NCBI GenBank assembly: GCA_965262595.1
Contig: OZ253548.1
Coordinates: 1,736,001 to 1,800,000, forward strand
Direction: 5' to 3'
DNA: 64,000 bases
Source: CATQHB01 sp965262595
GTDB lineage: Bacteria > Chloroflexota > Dehalococcoidia > Lucifugimonadales > UBA3495
In this document: positions 35,552 through 44,393 of the stretch, one piece after another
How positions within the stretch are numbered: position 1 is the first letter of the stretch
Layout: the number at the start of each line of letters is the position of its first letter
Position numbers and translations under genes: made by a program
Notes under the pieces: model-generated
Database searches by the model: none
What the model saw: the letters and a program-made list of their open reading frames with translations, nothing else
What the model was told of the DNA's origin: nothing

Positions 35552-36364
35552 TCAACGTTTCCCGATTATTGTCCTGGACGGTTCTTTGACTAGATATTTT
35601 TCGAATGCCGCCAGTTCCGAAGTCCTCCCGGACCGGAACCTCTGCTGTAGAGTCAAGACTAAATATCCAAACGGATTGGTCGTATCGAAGCACACCACAG
35701 AGTCAGCCGTCTTCATGGGCTCAAACTGAGTACAACCATCCGATCTGTCTTTAGTAGATACAAACGCTTGACCTGCAAGTGAAATCAATATGTCATGAAA
35801 TCCAGTGGTCCGTTCGTGATAGTACCCCAACACCGTTTCGTATCCTACGTTGAGGCGATCAGTTAGTAAGAAACCGATGATATCTCCATCGGAGTCTACT
35901 TCCGGATCAAAACTAGCATCGTAGATTTTGTTATCGGTTCCCCCATAGTTACGATAAGGAGCGGCATAACCCGTAGCAGTCCTAGCCCCACCTACTCGGA
36001 GGAATTGGCGCTTCAATACCTTGACTGACTCTATTTTTTTGACGGCATCATTAAATTCGCTCTTGCCTACCGTACTTTTCACTTCGCCTACGGCGAGAAC
36101 CCCTTCGCAAGGGTAATACGTGGTTTCTGGACTATTGTTCACACCGAAGACCGGACAAAAATCTCGTTCATAGATTACTACATCGATCTGACGACTCGTC
36201 CGGCCCTCACTGTCAATGATGCATCCAGAACCGGCGGCAAGGCCTCTCGGCAGTAGCCTGGATAACGAATCCCGCGTAGGCTGTTCCATGGCATTGCCAA
36301 TCAACACTGGCGTCGTACCGAAACGACGCGCCTTCTCGAAGTCCCACACTAACTCAGCACCCAC
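35552..36364 (-). CDS. DUF6602 nuclease-like protein
   Basis: 270 residues from a GTG at 36364. SGCIIDSEGRTSRQIDVVIY then EGVLAVGEVKSTV gives an Asp ... Glu-x-Lys constellation of the PD-(D/E)XK kind, and the preceding RDSLSRLLPRGLAAGSG is typical of DUF6602. It is a likely DNA-targeting or restriction-related enzyme. The frame stays open about 40 codons upstream of the GTG without a good start, and GAGG is only 2 nt from it, so the start is uncertain. It stands alone, minus strand. Confidence 0.65.
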   Translation of the reverse strand: MGAELVWDFEKARRFGTTPVLIGNAMEQPTRDSLSRLLPRGLAAGSGCIIDSEGRTSRQIDVVIYERDFCPVFGVNNSPETTYYPCEGVLAVGEVKSTVGKSEFNDAVKKIESVKVLKRQFLRVGGARTATGYAAPYRNYGGTDNKIYDASFDPEVDSDGDIIGFLLTDRLNVGYETVLGYYHERTTGFHDILISLAGQAFVSTKDRSDGCTQFEPMKTADSVVCFDTTNPFGYLVLTLQQRFRSGRTSELAAFEKYLVKEPSRTIIGKR

Positions 36365-36430
36365 GTCCTCTACGTAGGCAAAAGAATCAAAGCTGTTGTT
36401 GGCGTTGCACGAATAATAAGAATTCCAGCA

Positions 36431-36458
36431 ATTTCTGACAAATCCTGCACGAAAAATC
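36431..36458 (+). repeat. Direct repeat flanking the RCC1 gene, left copy
   Basis: ATTTCTGACAA then TGCACGAAAAATC, matched at 37954-37980 with a one-base gap and two mismatches. The two copies bracket the RCC1-repeat lipoprotein gene. Confidence 0.6.
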
Positions 36459-36505
36459 CCAAGGGATTCCCCATCCTTACGCCGCTCTCAACCTCGGAAA
36501 TCGCA

Positions 36506-36511
36506 TATAAT
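36506..36511 (+). promoter_or_regulatory. Perfect -10 box before the RCC1-repeat gene
   Basis: TATAAT lies 43 bp before the ATG. The region 17 bp upstream does not resemble a -35 hexamer, so an activator may be needed. Confidence 0.4.
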
Positions 36512-36554
36512 CCCTTTCAGATATGAGCAACGTCGTGAAAGGACAAAACAGAAG

Positions 36555-37853
36555 ATGGTAGTTTCCCGACTGCGGCTGAGATCCAGTCCAGCGGTTCTCC
36601 CTCTCGCAGCAACCATACTGGCGCTAGTGTTTGCGGGCTGCGCCCAAGCAGCAACACCCGAACCGGACGGCAGGAACGGACCAACATCCCTGCAAGCCAG
36701 GCAGCCAACCTTGGGGCCCACGCACTCCCCAGGAGGGCAGGATATCGACGGACGGGCGCCGACCATGCCGGCGCGAACCCCTTCCCAAGAAGCCACGGAG
36801 CACCTCGAAGTCCCGACAGTGTCCACACCAACCCCAGAAGTGACGGAGCAGCCCGAGGTCCCGACAGTGTCCACACCGCCCCCGAGCTCCAGCACCCCGT
36901 TCACCCAGGTCTCCGCCGGTCCGTTCCATACCTGCGCGCTGCGGGCGGACAGTACCATCACCTGCTGGGGCGCCCACGGAGAGGACGAGCGCCTGACAGA
37001 GTCCGCCGGGCTTCTCGACTCGCCCCCAGGAGGCTTCTCCCAGGTCGACGCCGGACACCACAACTCCTGCGCCATACGCCAGGACGGAGCGGCGAAGTGC
37101 TGGGGAAGCATGCTCATAGAGGGCGATGATATGCCTCCCGAGGCAAAGGCCATGATGGAAGCCATGTGGGCGCCTCCCGAAGGCCGGTTCATATCGGTGA
37201 GCGCGGGGTTCCTGTTCTCCTGCGGGGTAAGGGATGACAACAAAGCGGAGTGCTGGGGCCTGGCGGCCTCCCTCTCGGACGCGCTGACGCCGCCGGCCGG
37301 GGAGTACACCTCGGTCAGTGTAGGTGGATTCCATGCTTGCGGAATCCGCATCGACCAGACCGTGGTCTGCTGGGGCAGCGATCAGGGGTTCGACGGTGAT
37401 TTCATCGGCCAGGCGACGCCCCCAGATGGACCGTTCGAGGTCATCAACGCCGGAGGCTACCACACCTGCGGCTTCAGGCCCGACGGGGAGATCAGGTGCT
37501 GGGGAAGCATCGTGGGAAGTGGGGACCTCCAGAGATGCGAACCGCAACCCGACGGCACCAGCCGATGTTGGGTGCCAGAGAGGGAGAATGCGGCCTCCAA
37601 GGCGTGGGGAGGCGGCGCGGACAGCGCACCCGACGGCGACCTCAAGGCCATGGACAGCGGCCAGGAATTTTCCTGTGCATTGTGGGACGGAGGCCACATA
37701 GGGTGCTGGGGATCCGGCGGCATCAATGACCCGCCGCCGCCGGGCATCTTCAAGGCGGTCACCGTTGGCGAGGACCACGGCTGCAGACTGCGGCCCGATG
37801 GCAGCATCGAATGCTGGGGAGACAACACCTTCGGGAGGGCTAGCCCCCCGTAA
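36555..37853 (+). CDS. RCC1-repeat secreted lipoprotein
   Basis: 432 residues. A lipoprotein signal peptide ends at LVFAGC with Cys29 as the predicted lipidated residue. A Pro/Thr/Gly-rich linker (about 30-115) leads to six or seven RCC1/BLIP-II-like blades, each with a SAGxxHxCALRxDGxxxCWG-like core, e.g. VSAGPFHTCALRADSTITCW. Two cysteines per blade suggest disulfides. It is an extracellular beta-propeller of unknown ligand. Its presence in a defence island, bracketed by direct repeats, is odd. Confidence 0.85.
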   Translation: MVVSRLRLRSSPAVLPLAATILALVFAGCAQAATPEPDGRNGPTSLQARQPTLGPTHSPGGQDIDGRAPTMPARTPSQEATEHLEVPTVSTPTPEVTEQPEVPTVSTPPPSSSTPFTQVSAGPFHTCALRADSTITCWGAHGEDERLTESAGLLDSPPGGFSQVDAGHHNSCAIRQDGAAKCWGSMLIEGDDMPPEAKAMMEAMWAPPEGRFISVSAGFLFSCGVRDDNKAECWGLAASLSDALTPPAGEYTSVSVGGFHACGIRIDQTVVCWGSDQGFDGDFIGQATPPDGPFEVINAGGYHTCGFRPDGEIRCWGSIVGSGDLQRCEPQPDGTSRCWVPERENAASKAWGGGADSAPDGDLKAMDSGQEFSCALWDGGHIGCWGSGGINDPPPPGIFKAVTVGEDHGCRLRPDGSIECWGDNTFGRASPP

Positions 37854-37953
37854 ATACTCCCCGCCTTCCTTCGTGCAAATCCGCCCCCGATGAACTCCTG
37901 GGATATTCGGTGCAGCGACCCGGTGCAAGGCCCAGAACCCCCGTCTGAGGGGT

Positions 37954-37980
37954 ATTTCTGACAATTTTGCACGAAAAATC
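37954..37980 (+). repeat. Direct repeat flanking the RCC1 gene, right copy
   Basis: The partner of the copy at 36431-36458. Its GCACGAAAAAT part is also the left arm of the palindrome at 37969-38003. Confidence 0.6.
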
Positions 37981-38003
37981 AGAATTAAAATCATTTTTCG
38001 TGC
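37969..38003. repeat. Long perfect inverted repeat
   Basis: GCACGAAAAAT (37969-37979) and ATTTTTCGTGC (37993-38003) form an 11-bp stem with a 13-nt loop about 115 bp after the RCC1 stop. It could be a terminator, or a recombination site made from the flanking direct repeat. Confidence 0.6.
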
Positions 38004-38190
38004 AAAGCAGCTGTTGTTCATGTTCTGGTTCACCAATTGAAGATTTGTCTGCCGCACCCTGCACCCCTTCAAGAGAGAAAATAATCCACCTCCAAGTCAA
38101 GATACAAGGGCGGCGGGACGTTAGACCATTAGATCTGACGAAAGTGTACCATCCAGGGTCTCGGCCAGCGTAAAGGTCCGTGCCAATTAT

Positions 38191-38412
38191 TCAAGGAAGA
38201 TGTCGCACTAACCTTTGCGGCAGCGAACAGAGGCGGATAATCAGGACGGTTTCCGGGGCGACCCATGCGCCCTCTGGGGAATGGGAAGCAAGGCTCTGCT
38301 GGCTGTGGCGGAGGCGGTAGCTGTCGCCGTTCATATCTACGATGTGGATGTGACGGGTGAGACGCTCCAGTAGCGATCTGGTCAATCTCTCCGACCCGAA
38401 GACCTAGGTCGC
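38191..38412 (-). pseudogene. istB: istB C-terminal fragment (IS21 family)
   Basis: The minus frame reads VFGSERLTRSLLERLTRHIH then IVDMNGDSYRLRHS, which is the C-terminal end of the IS21-family ATP-binding helper IstB. No Walker motifs or istA are attached, so this is a relic. An IS-end-like repeat lies at 38562-38587. Confidence 0.75.
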
Positions 38413-38561
38413 CTGTTCAGCGGTCTCCGCAAACGGTGGTCCGGCACAAGCCCCCGCTCGGCCAGCGGGGGCTACTTGGGAACTCTGTCCGCTTGTCTTC
38501 TGACAGGATTCATTGCCAGACCGGGTGGGAGGCTGGCTACAGCACCAGAGCGAAGGTAATG

Positions 38562-38587
38562 GTAAAAGTTCTTGATTTTGTCCAGTT
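38562..38587 (+). repeat. IS-end-like direct repeat, copy 2
   Basis: GTAAAAGTTCTTGATTTT followed by GTCCAGTT, one mismatch from the copy at 35376-35402. It lies 150 bp beyond the istB fragment and is probably the surviving end of that element. Confidence 0.65.
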
Positions 38588-38710
38588 AGGTGGGCCATGC
38601 GGCACTGTATTACAAACTTTTGAGTGGGAGGTTTCCCTGAAGTAGTAAGGGTGGCTGGGGCGGTGGTGCGAACTCGGGTGGAAAGTACCCTTTGATATTC
38701 TCATCACCAT

Positions 38711-39235
38711 TCATGGGCATGGTCGGTTGTTCTTGAACAGAGCTCGGGTGTTGACCGGTGTGTGCGTTTCGCGCCGGTCAAACGCCATCTGGATCGCGTT
38801 GCGGAGGACTTGCGCTGTGCTTGGATAGGTTTGATAGAGCGCGTACGACCCCGCCTTATCCTTGCTGTCGTAATTGTCATAGAGTCGGATTGGCGCCAAC
38901 CGCCGACCACCGACGCTCTTCATGTTGATGCCCAAGAGGCCGCTCCGGCCGTTGACAGGGTCGTTGCGTAGGGACGACGCGATCTCCCAGTCGACGTACT
39001 TCCGAGCCTTAGTGCACTCGCCAATCAGCACGATTGTCACGGTGGTATTCGACAGGTATTTTTCGCGGATCCTACGCATGACGTACTCGGTGTCGTCGGA
39101 GTTGATGAAGTCATCTTCGTCCGTAACTCCCACCGTCTTCGCGGTGAAGACGTCCGAGAATTCTTCAACGAAGTTCTTCACGGCGGTGGAGTTCACTTTG
39201 TGGTATGAGACGAAGCACCTATGCTTAACCGCCAT
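38711..39235 (-). CDS. TIR-like (DUF1863/ThsB-type) protein, stand-alone
   Basis: 174 residues. HRCFVSYHKVNSTAVKNFVE opens a TIR-like fold; NTTVTIVLIGECTKARKYVD and WEIASSLRND form the signature strand-loop with a candidate catalytic Glu in DWEIASS, as in ThsB. The ATG at 39235 has AGGAGG 5 nt upstream; the GTG before it is too close. No partner gene is adjacent: an IS21 relic lies downstream and an IS701 relic upstream. A lost effector or a function in trans with the other TIR genes is possible. Confidence 0.8.
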   Translation of the reverse strand: MAVKHRCFVSYHKVNSTAVKNFVEEFSDVFTAKTVGVTDEDDFINSDDTEYVMRRIREKYLSNTTVTIVLIGECTKARKYVDWEIASSLRNDPVNGRSGLLGINMKSVGGRRLAPIRLYDNYDSKDKAGSYALYQTYPSTAQVLRNAIQMAFDRRETHTPVNTRALFKNNRPCP

Positions 39236-39536
39236 CACTACCTCCTTACCCCTATCGCAATAAGGGCAAACAATACCTAAATTATAGCAGGCGGTGGTAA
39301 GGAGGTTGGTGGCGGTCGCTCATGAAGTTGACCACATTCCTGCCATGTTGGCGGGCCAAGGCTTGCCGCAATTGGTTATTGGGCCAGCTACGTCTTTCGC
39401 GTGTCAAAGACGGTGGCACCGAGAACTCGTCCGGAAAGCATCACTTCTTCCTAGTACTACAGTTGCAGAACAAATGCGGGTAGAATCAAGGCAGTCAAGG
39501 GCTGGAGAGGTGAGGCGGTGGTAGGTGTGATAGAAG
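39236..39536. other. Spacer with no recognisable gene
   Basis: Between the TIR-like gene and the IS701 relic I see no coding pattern. It probably contains the left end of the insertion sequence, but I could not identify terminal repeats. Confidence 0.4.
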
Positions 39537-40723
39537 ATGTGGCGGAGGCGGCCCGTTGGGCGAAGGGAATCGAAGGGGTACACGAGTGCGGGACGATTCC
39601 GGCGTCCCGAGCCGCGTAGGCGGGCGCTGGACTACCTGCGGGGGCTGCTGAGTCCCGTGGAACGCAAGAATGGCTGGCAACCGGCGAAGCAGGCGGGGGA
39701 CGCCACCCCCTATGGGGTGCAGCGCCTGCTGTCCACCTACGTCTGGGACGCCGACCTGGTTCGCGACGATCTCAGGGACTACGTGGTGGAGCATCCGGGC
39801 GACGTCCGTGGAGTTCCGGTGGTGGACGAGACGGGATTTCTGAAGAAGGGGAACAAGTCCGTTGGGGTGCAGCGGCAGTATAGCGGCACGGCGGGGCGGA
39901 TCGAGAACTGCCAGGTCGGGGTATTTTGACCTACGCCTCTGCCGAGGGGAGGACCCTGCCGGACCGGGAACTCTACCCGCCTCGCGTGTGGGTAGATGAC
40001 CTGGAACGGAGGCGAGAGGCTGGGGTGCCTGAGAAAGTGGCATTCCGCACCAAGCCGCAACTGGCCCGGCGGATGCTGGAGTGGGCGCTGGAGCGGATGC
40101 TGAGCGGGCGCTGGAATCGGGAGTGCCCTTCGGCTGGGTCACTGGGGACGAGGTCTACGGCAACGACCGCCGCCTGCGGCTGCGGCTGGAGCGGCGAGAC
40201 GTTCCCCACGTGCCGGCCGTCAGGAGCAACGAGAAGCTGTGGGCAGAGACGGACAGGGGATGGCGACAGGTGCGGGCGGACCGGCCTGGCGCCTGGGGTG
40301 GAGGAACCCGGCTGGGTGCGGCGCAGCGCGGGCGACGGCGCCAAGGGACCCCGGGTATACGATTGGGCGCGGGTGGAGATCCGGCCCTTGAAGGAGCCGG
40401 GCAAGGGGTGCTGGCTGCTGGTCCGGCGCAGCATCGCCAAGCCCGGGGAGTTGGCCTATTACGTCTGCTTCGGCCCGGAGAGTACGACTCTGGAGGAACT
40501 GGTGCGGGTGGCCGGAACTCGTTGGACCGTCAAAGAATGCTTCGAGGAGGCCAAGGGAGAGGTGGGTCTGGAGCAGTATGAAGTCCGGAAATGGGATGGC
40601 TGGTACCGGCACATCACCCTGGCGATGCTGGCCCACGCCTGCCTGGCGGTGGTCAGGCAACAGGCGTCGGAACAAGGAGGTCCGGGAGAAAAGGGGGCGG
40701 TCCCAGATTGGACGAAAAGCTGA
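39537..40723 (+). pseudogene. IS701-family transposase, multiply frameshifted
   Basis: The pieces read in order as one transposase: YGVQRLLSTYVWDADLVRDD, GVPVVDETGFLKKGNKSVGV with the first catalytic Asp, then LTYASAEGRTLPDRELYPPR after a shift at the TTTTGA at 39925. A middle piece in a third frame contains SGVPFGWVTGDEVYGNDRRL with the second Asp, and the last frame has LEELVRVAGTRWTVKECFEE with the catalytic Glu. At least three frame changes mean it is dead unless they are assembly errors. Confidence 0.8.
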
Positions 40724-41040
40724 TACCCCTGACGGTGCCCGAGGTCCGGTAGGTTCCGCGAGAAAACTGTCTTTCCACGTCCGGGGTGGGGGACTATCCT
40801 GACACCGGGCGTCCCAGCCTCTGGAGGAACGTGTCAGTTCGGGTGGAAATTCTCATGGAGCGCCTCCGTCCGATTGAGGGGTTGTGGGTTATGAGGGATC
40901 CGGTCTTTGGCCTCCAGCCGGTCCGGTCTATCTTATGTGGAGGCCCCTTTTTTGTTTCCCACAAATCCGGTGCACCGGTAAGGGCCGAACACACCTGGCC
41001 TCTGAGGATTAGGGGGCCAATCAGGTCCATGTTCGGGTAT
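40724..41040. other. Spacer between insertion-sequence relics
   Basis: Nothing recognisable as a gene. It probably holds the right end of the IS701 relic and flanking DNA of the IS21 relic. Confidence 0.35.
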
Positions 41041-41048
41041 ATCGATGA

Positions 41049-41183
41049 TTGCCAACGATCGCCCGCGAGCTGGGCATCCACAGAAACACCGTCCGCAAGT
41101 ACGCCTTGGCCGAAAGCCCGCCACTGCGGAAGATCAACAGCGCAACAAGGACACCACAGCCTAAGATGGGACAACCCGCCTAA
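41049..41183 (+). pseudogene. istA: istA N-terminal HTH fragment (IS21 family)
   Basis: The frame reads TIARELGIHRNTVRKYALAE, the helix-turn-helix that begins IS21-family IstA transposases, and stops about 20 codons later. It is immediately followed by two copies of an 11-bp IS-end-like repeat. Confidence 0.6.
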
Positions 41184-41185
41184 AC

Positions 41186-41221
41186 GGACATTTTCGCAGA
41201 CCAATTAGGCGGACATTTTCG
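41186..41221. repeat. Paired 11-bp repeats at an IS21-like end
   Basis: GGACATTTTCG at 41186-41196 and 41211-41221, 25 bp apart. Multiple short direct repeats near the termini are typical of IS21-family ends. Confidence 0.55.
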
Positions 41222-41319
41222 ATGGACAACAAAAGGTCACTGACGTTCTACACTCGGTGATAAATCAGATAAGGGAGAGCCTCGTATAGAAATCTTCTGC
41301 CGTTGATTGCGCGCGTGGA

Positions 41320-41556
41320 GTGGAAATGTTTGCCCAAGGTATCTTTGAGAAGGTCATGATAGAAGCTGGGGCTGACTTGACTGCCCGAGTCGTAGAGATA
41401 ATCGACTGGGCCCACGTAGAAAACGTGGTTGCCAACGACACAACCTCGGACGCTATTTACACTGTATGCGTGGCGCTAAAGTGGCTTTTGGGAGCGTCCG
41501 TCTTGGGACAGGACAGCGTTAGTGGCCCTCGCCTAGTCGAAGGGGTACCGTGTTAA
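41320..41556 (+). CDS. Small ORF of unknown function
   Basis: 78 codons from GTG GAA ATG, with GGAG just before. The sequence is protein-like (IEAGADLTARVVEIIDWAHV, then DAIYTVCVALKWLLGASVLG) but unrecognised. It overlaps the 3' end of the convergent HAD gene by 24 bp, which lowers confidence. Confidence 0.3.
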   Translation: MEMFAQGIFEKVMIEAGADLTARVVEIIDWAHVENVVANDTTSDAIYTVCVALKWLLGASVLGQDSVSGPRLVEGVPC

Positions 41557-42567
41557 GTAGTCGATTACAGATCCGGAGTCGTTACTCTGGATAACCTGAT
41601 CGGCTTTAGCCAGCACTTCGGGAGCGGCGTTCTGCACTGCTACCGCATAATCGGCTGTCTCGAACAGTGGAAGATCGTTGATGTCGTCACCGAATACAAC
41701 GACACGATCCCACGTGGTGTTCCATACCTGGCGAAGACCGTTAACTGCTTCTCCTTTGTCAGCCTTAGGGTGTGACACGGTAACTTCATACCAGCCCGGG
41801 AAGTGACGTATCGGGATCTCGTTGACCCGGGCACTTTCAACCTGCATCAGATCATTTGAGAGTTCGTTCAGTCCTCCCTGTTCCACAAAGGCTGTGATCG
41901 ATAAAATTTTCGTGCCCAGCACGTCTGTCGGATGATTGTACCAGCAAAGTCGGGGATCACCGGAACCTCTTTTTTCATCGACATACCACTGCGCGGCAGC
42001 AGAGGTGGTATGCGAATAGAACCCCCAATCCCGATGATCATCAATAGCGGCAACAAAAGGTAAAATGTCGCGATGGTAGAGCCGGGATAACAACTCCTCC
42101 GAGGTCTGCGGTGAGAGCGCCCTGGCAAGTAAGTGTTCGCGTGAGTCCGGCCGGGTCACGAGGCTCCCTCCGAGAGTTAGGGCAGGCAGATAAAGGTGGA
42201 CGTCTTTTAACAGAGCATTGACTGCCTGAATACTTCGTGCCGTTGCTACGGCAAACTGAAGGCCACGGTCGATCAAATGGTTTAGCGTCGCAGTCTGCCC
42301 GTCTAGTAATTTTTTCCCACTCGAAAGCAGCGTCCCGTCAAGATCCGAAACGAAGAGAGTTTCCGAGAGCAGGCCCCGTGTTGGACCATATTTTGAACCA
42401 ACTCCATATCGCATCCAGGCTTCACCCGCCTTCCCAGAGCCAAGCCATGGTCCAATTCCGAGTGGCTCCAAGACAGCGGCCCCGCCAGGTAAACTTATAG
42501 GGGCGGTCTCAGCCCCAATTGCCATAAGGCCCCAGGGTAATACTGCGACTCCATTTATTTCCGACAA
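41533..42567 (-). CDS. HAD-IIB (Cof-type) phosphatase with N-terminal extension
   Basis: 344 residues from a TTG at 42567. The HAD motif I is FVSDLDGTLL (Asp75 and Asp77), a Cof-type cap follows, then a Lys in SHPKADKGEAVNGL and motif IV VVVFGDDINDLPLFETADYA. Such enzymes dephosphorylate sugar phosphates or cofactors. About 70 residues precede motif I, whereas most Cof proteins begin within ten residues of it. The ATG at 42414 (MRYGVGSKYG) would shorten the extension to about 20, so the start is uncertain. Confidence 0.85.
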   Translation of the reverse strand: MSEINGVAVLPWGLMAIGAETAPISLPGGAAVLEPLGIGPWLGSGKAGEAWMRYGVGSKYGPTRGLLSETLFVSDLDGTLLSSGKKLLDGQTATLNHLIDRGLQFAVATARSIQAVNALLKDVHLYLPALTLGGSLVTRPDSREHLLARALSPQTSEELLSRLYHRDILPFVAAIDDHRDWGFYSHTTSAAAQWYVDEKRGSGDPRLCWYNHPTDVLGTKILSITAFVEQGGLNELSNDLMQVESARVNEIPIRHFPGWYEVTVSHPKADKGEAVNGLRQVWNTTWDRVVVFGDDINDLPLFETADYAVAVQNAAPEVLAKADQVIQSNDSGSVIDYLTRYPFD

Positions 42568-42639
42568 AGATTCTAGAACTACCCAATTTTCAGACTTCCT
42601 TGTACGGAGCTGCTCGCAGATCTTAACTATCTTACGCCG

Positions 42640-42864
42640 TTACGGCTCCACCTCCGGGGATACAGGTGAAGAGTACACTGTTGCCCAGACTCGTGAAAGT
42701 GACTGCAGAAGATCCAGATCGTGTATTGGGTGTTCAAGGCAGAGCAAAAGGGAGAGCCGAATGAAGTCTTGAACCCAAGAGTTCATAGATGGCACAATTT
42801 TCTCTTGTACCCTCTTAGGTGGTGTCCCATATCGGCTCTGAAACTCATTCTTATCTTCGTCCAT
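42640..42864 (-). CDS. Small hypothetical protein
   Basis: 74 codons beginning MDEDKNEFQSRYGTPPKRVQ. Composition is protein-like and helical, but I do not recognise it and see no ribosome site. It lies 72 bp upstream of the HAD gene on the same strand and might be the first gene of that unit. Confidence 0.35.
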   Translation of the reverse strand: MDEDKNEFQSRYGTPPKRVQEKIVPSMNSWVQDFIRLSLLLCLEHPIHDLDLLQSLSRVWATVYSSPVSPEVEP

Positions 42865-43053
42865 TTTGTTAAGCCTTCCGGTGATTGCTTGCTTGATTCA
42901 ATACACCAACCGTTAAAAGGCCCCCCGATTCCCCGAGCTGCCTTTCGCGAAAGGTTGACTTGCCTTAGGCTCTAGTAGTCCAACAGCTTTGAAATGACGG
43001 CTTGCAGGAGTATTCTTCTAAACATGGGATAAACAGGATTGGGTTGTAGGGTG

Positions 43054-44270
43054 ATGAGGATGTCAGTCAGGAAATACCGGGTTAAGTTGACCACTGAGGA
43101 GCGACAGGAATTGAAGGCGCTGGTGTCCCGGGGGCGGGCGGCAGCATACCAGCAGACCCACGCCCGAGTTTTGCTGCTGAGCGATGAGGGGCAAGGGGAC
43201 GGAGCCATGAAGGACGAAGAGATTGCCCGGGCCCTGCGGATTGGTTGCTCGACGGTGGAACGGGTGCGCCGCCGCTGCGTGGAGGAGGGTGTCGACGCGG
43301 CCTTGGAACGCAGGGTGCAAATCCGGCGTCGCCGGAAGAAGCTGGACGGTCAGGGGGAAGCCCACCCCGTATCCAGTACGGGGCAGGCTCTGGTTGCCCT
43401 GGCCTGCGGAGAACCGCCCCTTCGGCTCCGCTCAGGGCATGCTCCGGGACGGGCGAGTTGGACCCTGAAATTGTTGGCGGACCGGCTGGTCGAATGCGAG
43501 ATAGTGGACCGCATCAGCCCTGAGACGGTGCGTCAAACGCTGAAAAAAACGAACTCAAGCCCTGGCTGAAAGAGTGTTGGTGCCTCCCGCCGCAAGGCAG
43601 CTCGGAGTTCGTGTGCGCGATGGAAGACGTGCTGGAAGTCTAGCATCGCCAATATGGGGACAAGGAAGTTCCGGTCTGACTGGACGAGACCGGCAAACAA
43701 CCGGTGAAGGAGACCCGTCTGCCGCGTCCGGCCCGGCCTGGGGCTGCCGGCAGCGACGATTACGATTACGAGTACGAATACGAGCGCAACGGGGTGAGCA
43801 ACCGGTTCATGTTGTTCGCTCCGTTGGAAGGGTGGCGCCGGGTGGAAGTGACGGACCGGCGCACCAAAGCCGATTGGGCCCGGGTGGTCCAGCAACCGGT
43901 GGACGCGGACTACCCGCACAAGGACCGGATTGTGCTGGTGATGGTGCTGGTGATGGACAACTTGAACCCCCACCACCCGTCCTCGCTGTACGAGGAAATT
44001 GAACCGGCCGAAGCGCGGCGCATCGCCGAACGGTTGGAGATTCACTACACTCCCAAACATGGGAGTTGGCTGGATATGGCCGAGATTGAAATCGGGGTGA
44101 TGGTTCGACAATGCCTGGACCGCCGTATTCCCGACCAAAGCGTCCTGCGGCGGGAGGCGGGAGCGTGGCAGCAACAGCGCAACCAGAACGCAATACGGGT
44201 GGACTGGCGCTTCACCACCTCGGATGCGCGCATCAAACTGAAGTCCCTCTACCCGTCAATCCAACACTGA
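43054..44270 (+). pseudogene. IS630-family transposase, frameshifted
   Basis: The N-terminal HTH half is open to 43569 (VKLTTEERQELKALVSRGRA, then ARALRIGCSTVERVRRRCVE). The DDE half is in another frame from about 43704, ending RRIPDQSVLRREAGAWQQQR. The middle (DETGKQPVKE-like at about 43682) bears the first catalytic Asp, VMDNLNPHHPSSLYE the second, and the final Glu lies in WLDMAEIEIG. The join near 43.56-43.70 kb contains stops in every frame, so the gene is inactive. Two repeat-derived insertions lie in frame at 43363-43455. Confidence 0.78.
43363..43455. repeat. REP-like repeat pair inserted in the transposase reading frame
   Basis: CCCCGTATCCAGTACGGGGC and CTTCGGCTCCGCTCAGGGCA resemble a dispersed intergenic repeat common in environmental bacterial genomes. 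They are translated in frame as VSSTGQALVALACG and PLRLRSGHAPG, an insertion absent from normal IS630 transposases. Confidence 0.55.
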
Positions 44271-44393
44271 TGGACTACTAGTACCGGCGCTTGCCCGAAG
44301 GCGGCTCCCTATACTTGGGCGCCGACACGCCAAACCCGCATTCACTGATGCATAGGAGTATAATCATGGTAATCGTGCGGGAGGAATGAACCT

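Larger units (their letters stand above)
37854..38190. other. Spacer with repeat and palindrome
   Basis: No gene is seen. The right copy of the direct repeat (37954-37980) and a palindrome (37969-38003) lie here, followed by the istB fragment. Confidence 0.5.
42973..44280. mobile_element. IS630-family insertion sequence with inverted ends
   Basis: TAGTAGTCCAACAG (42973-42986) and its near-perfect complement CTGATGGACTACTA (44267-44280) bracket an IS630 transposase gene. The outermost TA on each side matches the TA target duplication of IS630/Tc1-like elements. Length is about 1.31 kb. Confidence 0.75.

Noticed and set aside
36624..38072. 482-codon minus-strand open frame
   Set aside because: It is the shadow of the RCC1-repeat gene on the plus strand; the plus frame has a lipoprotein signal and regular repeats.
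39920..39930. Programmed frameshift at TTTTGA in the IS701 gene
   Set aside because: IS701 transposases are single-frame, and the gene has further shifts downstream, so simple decay (or error) is more likely.
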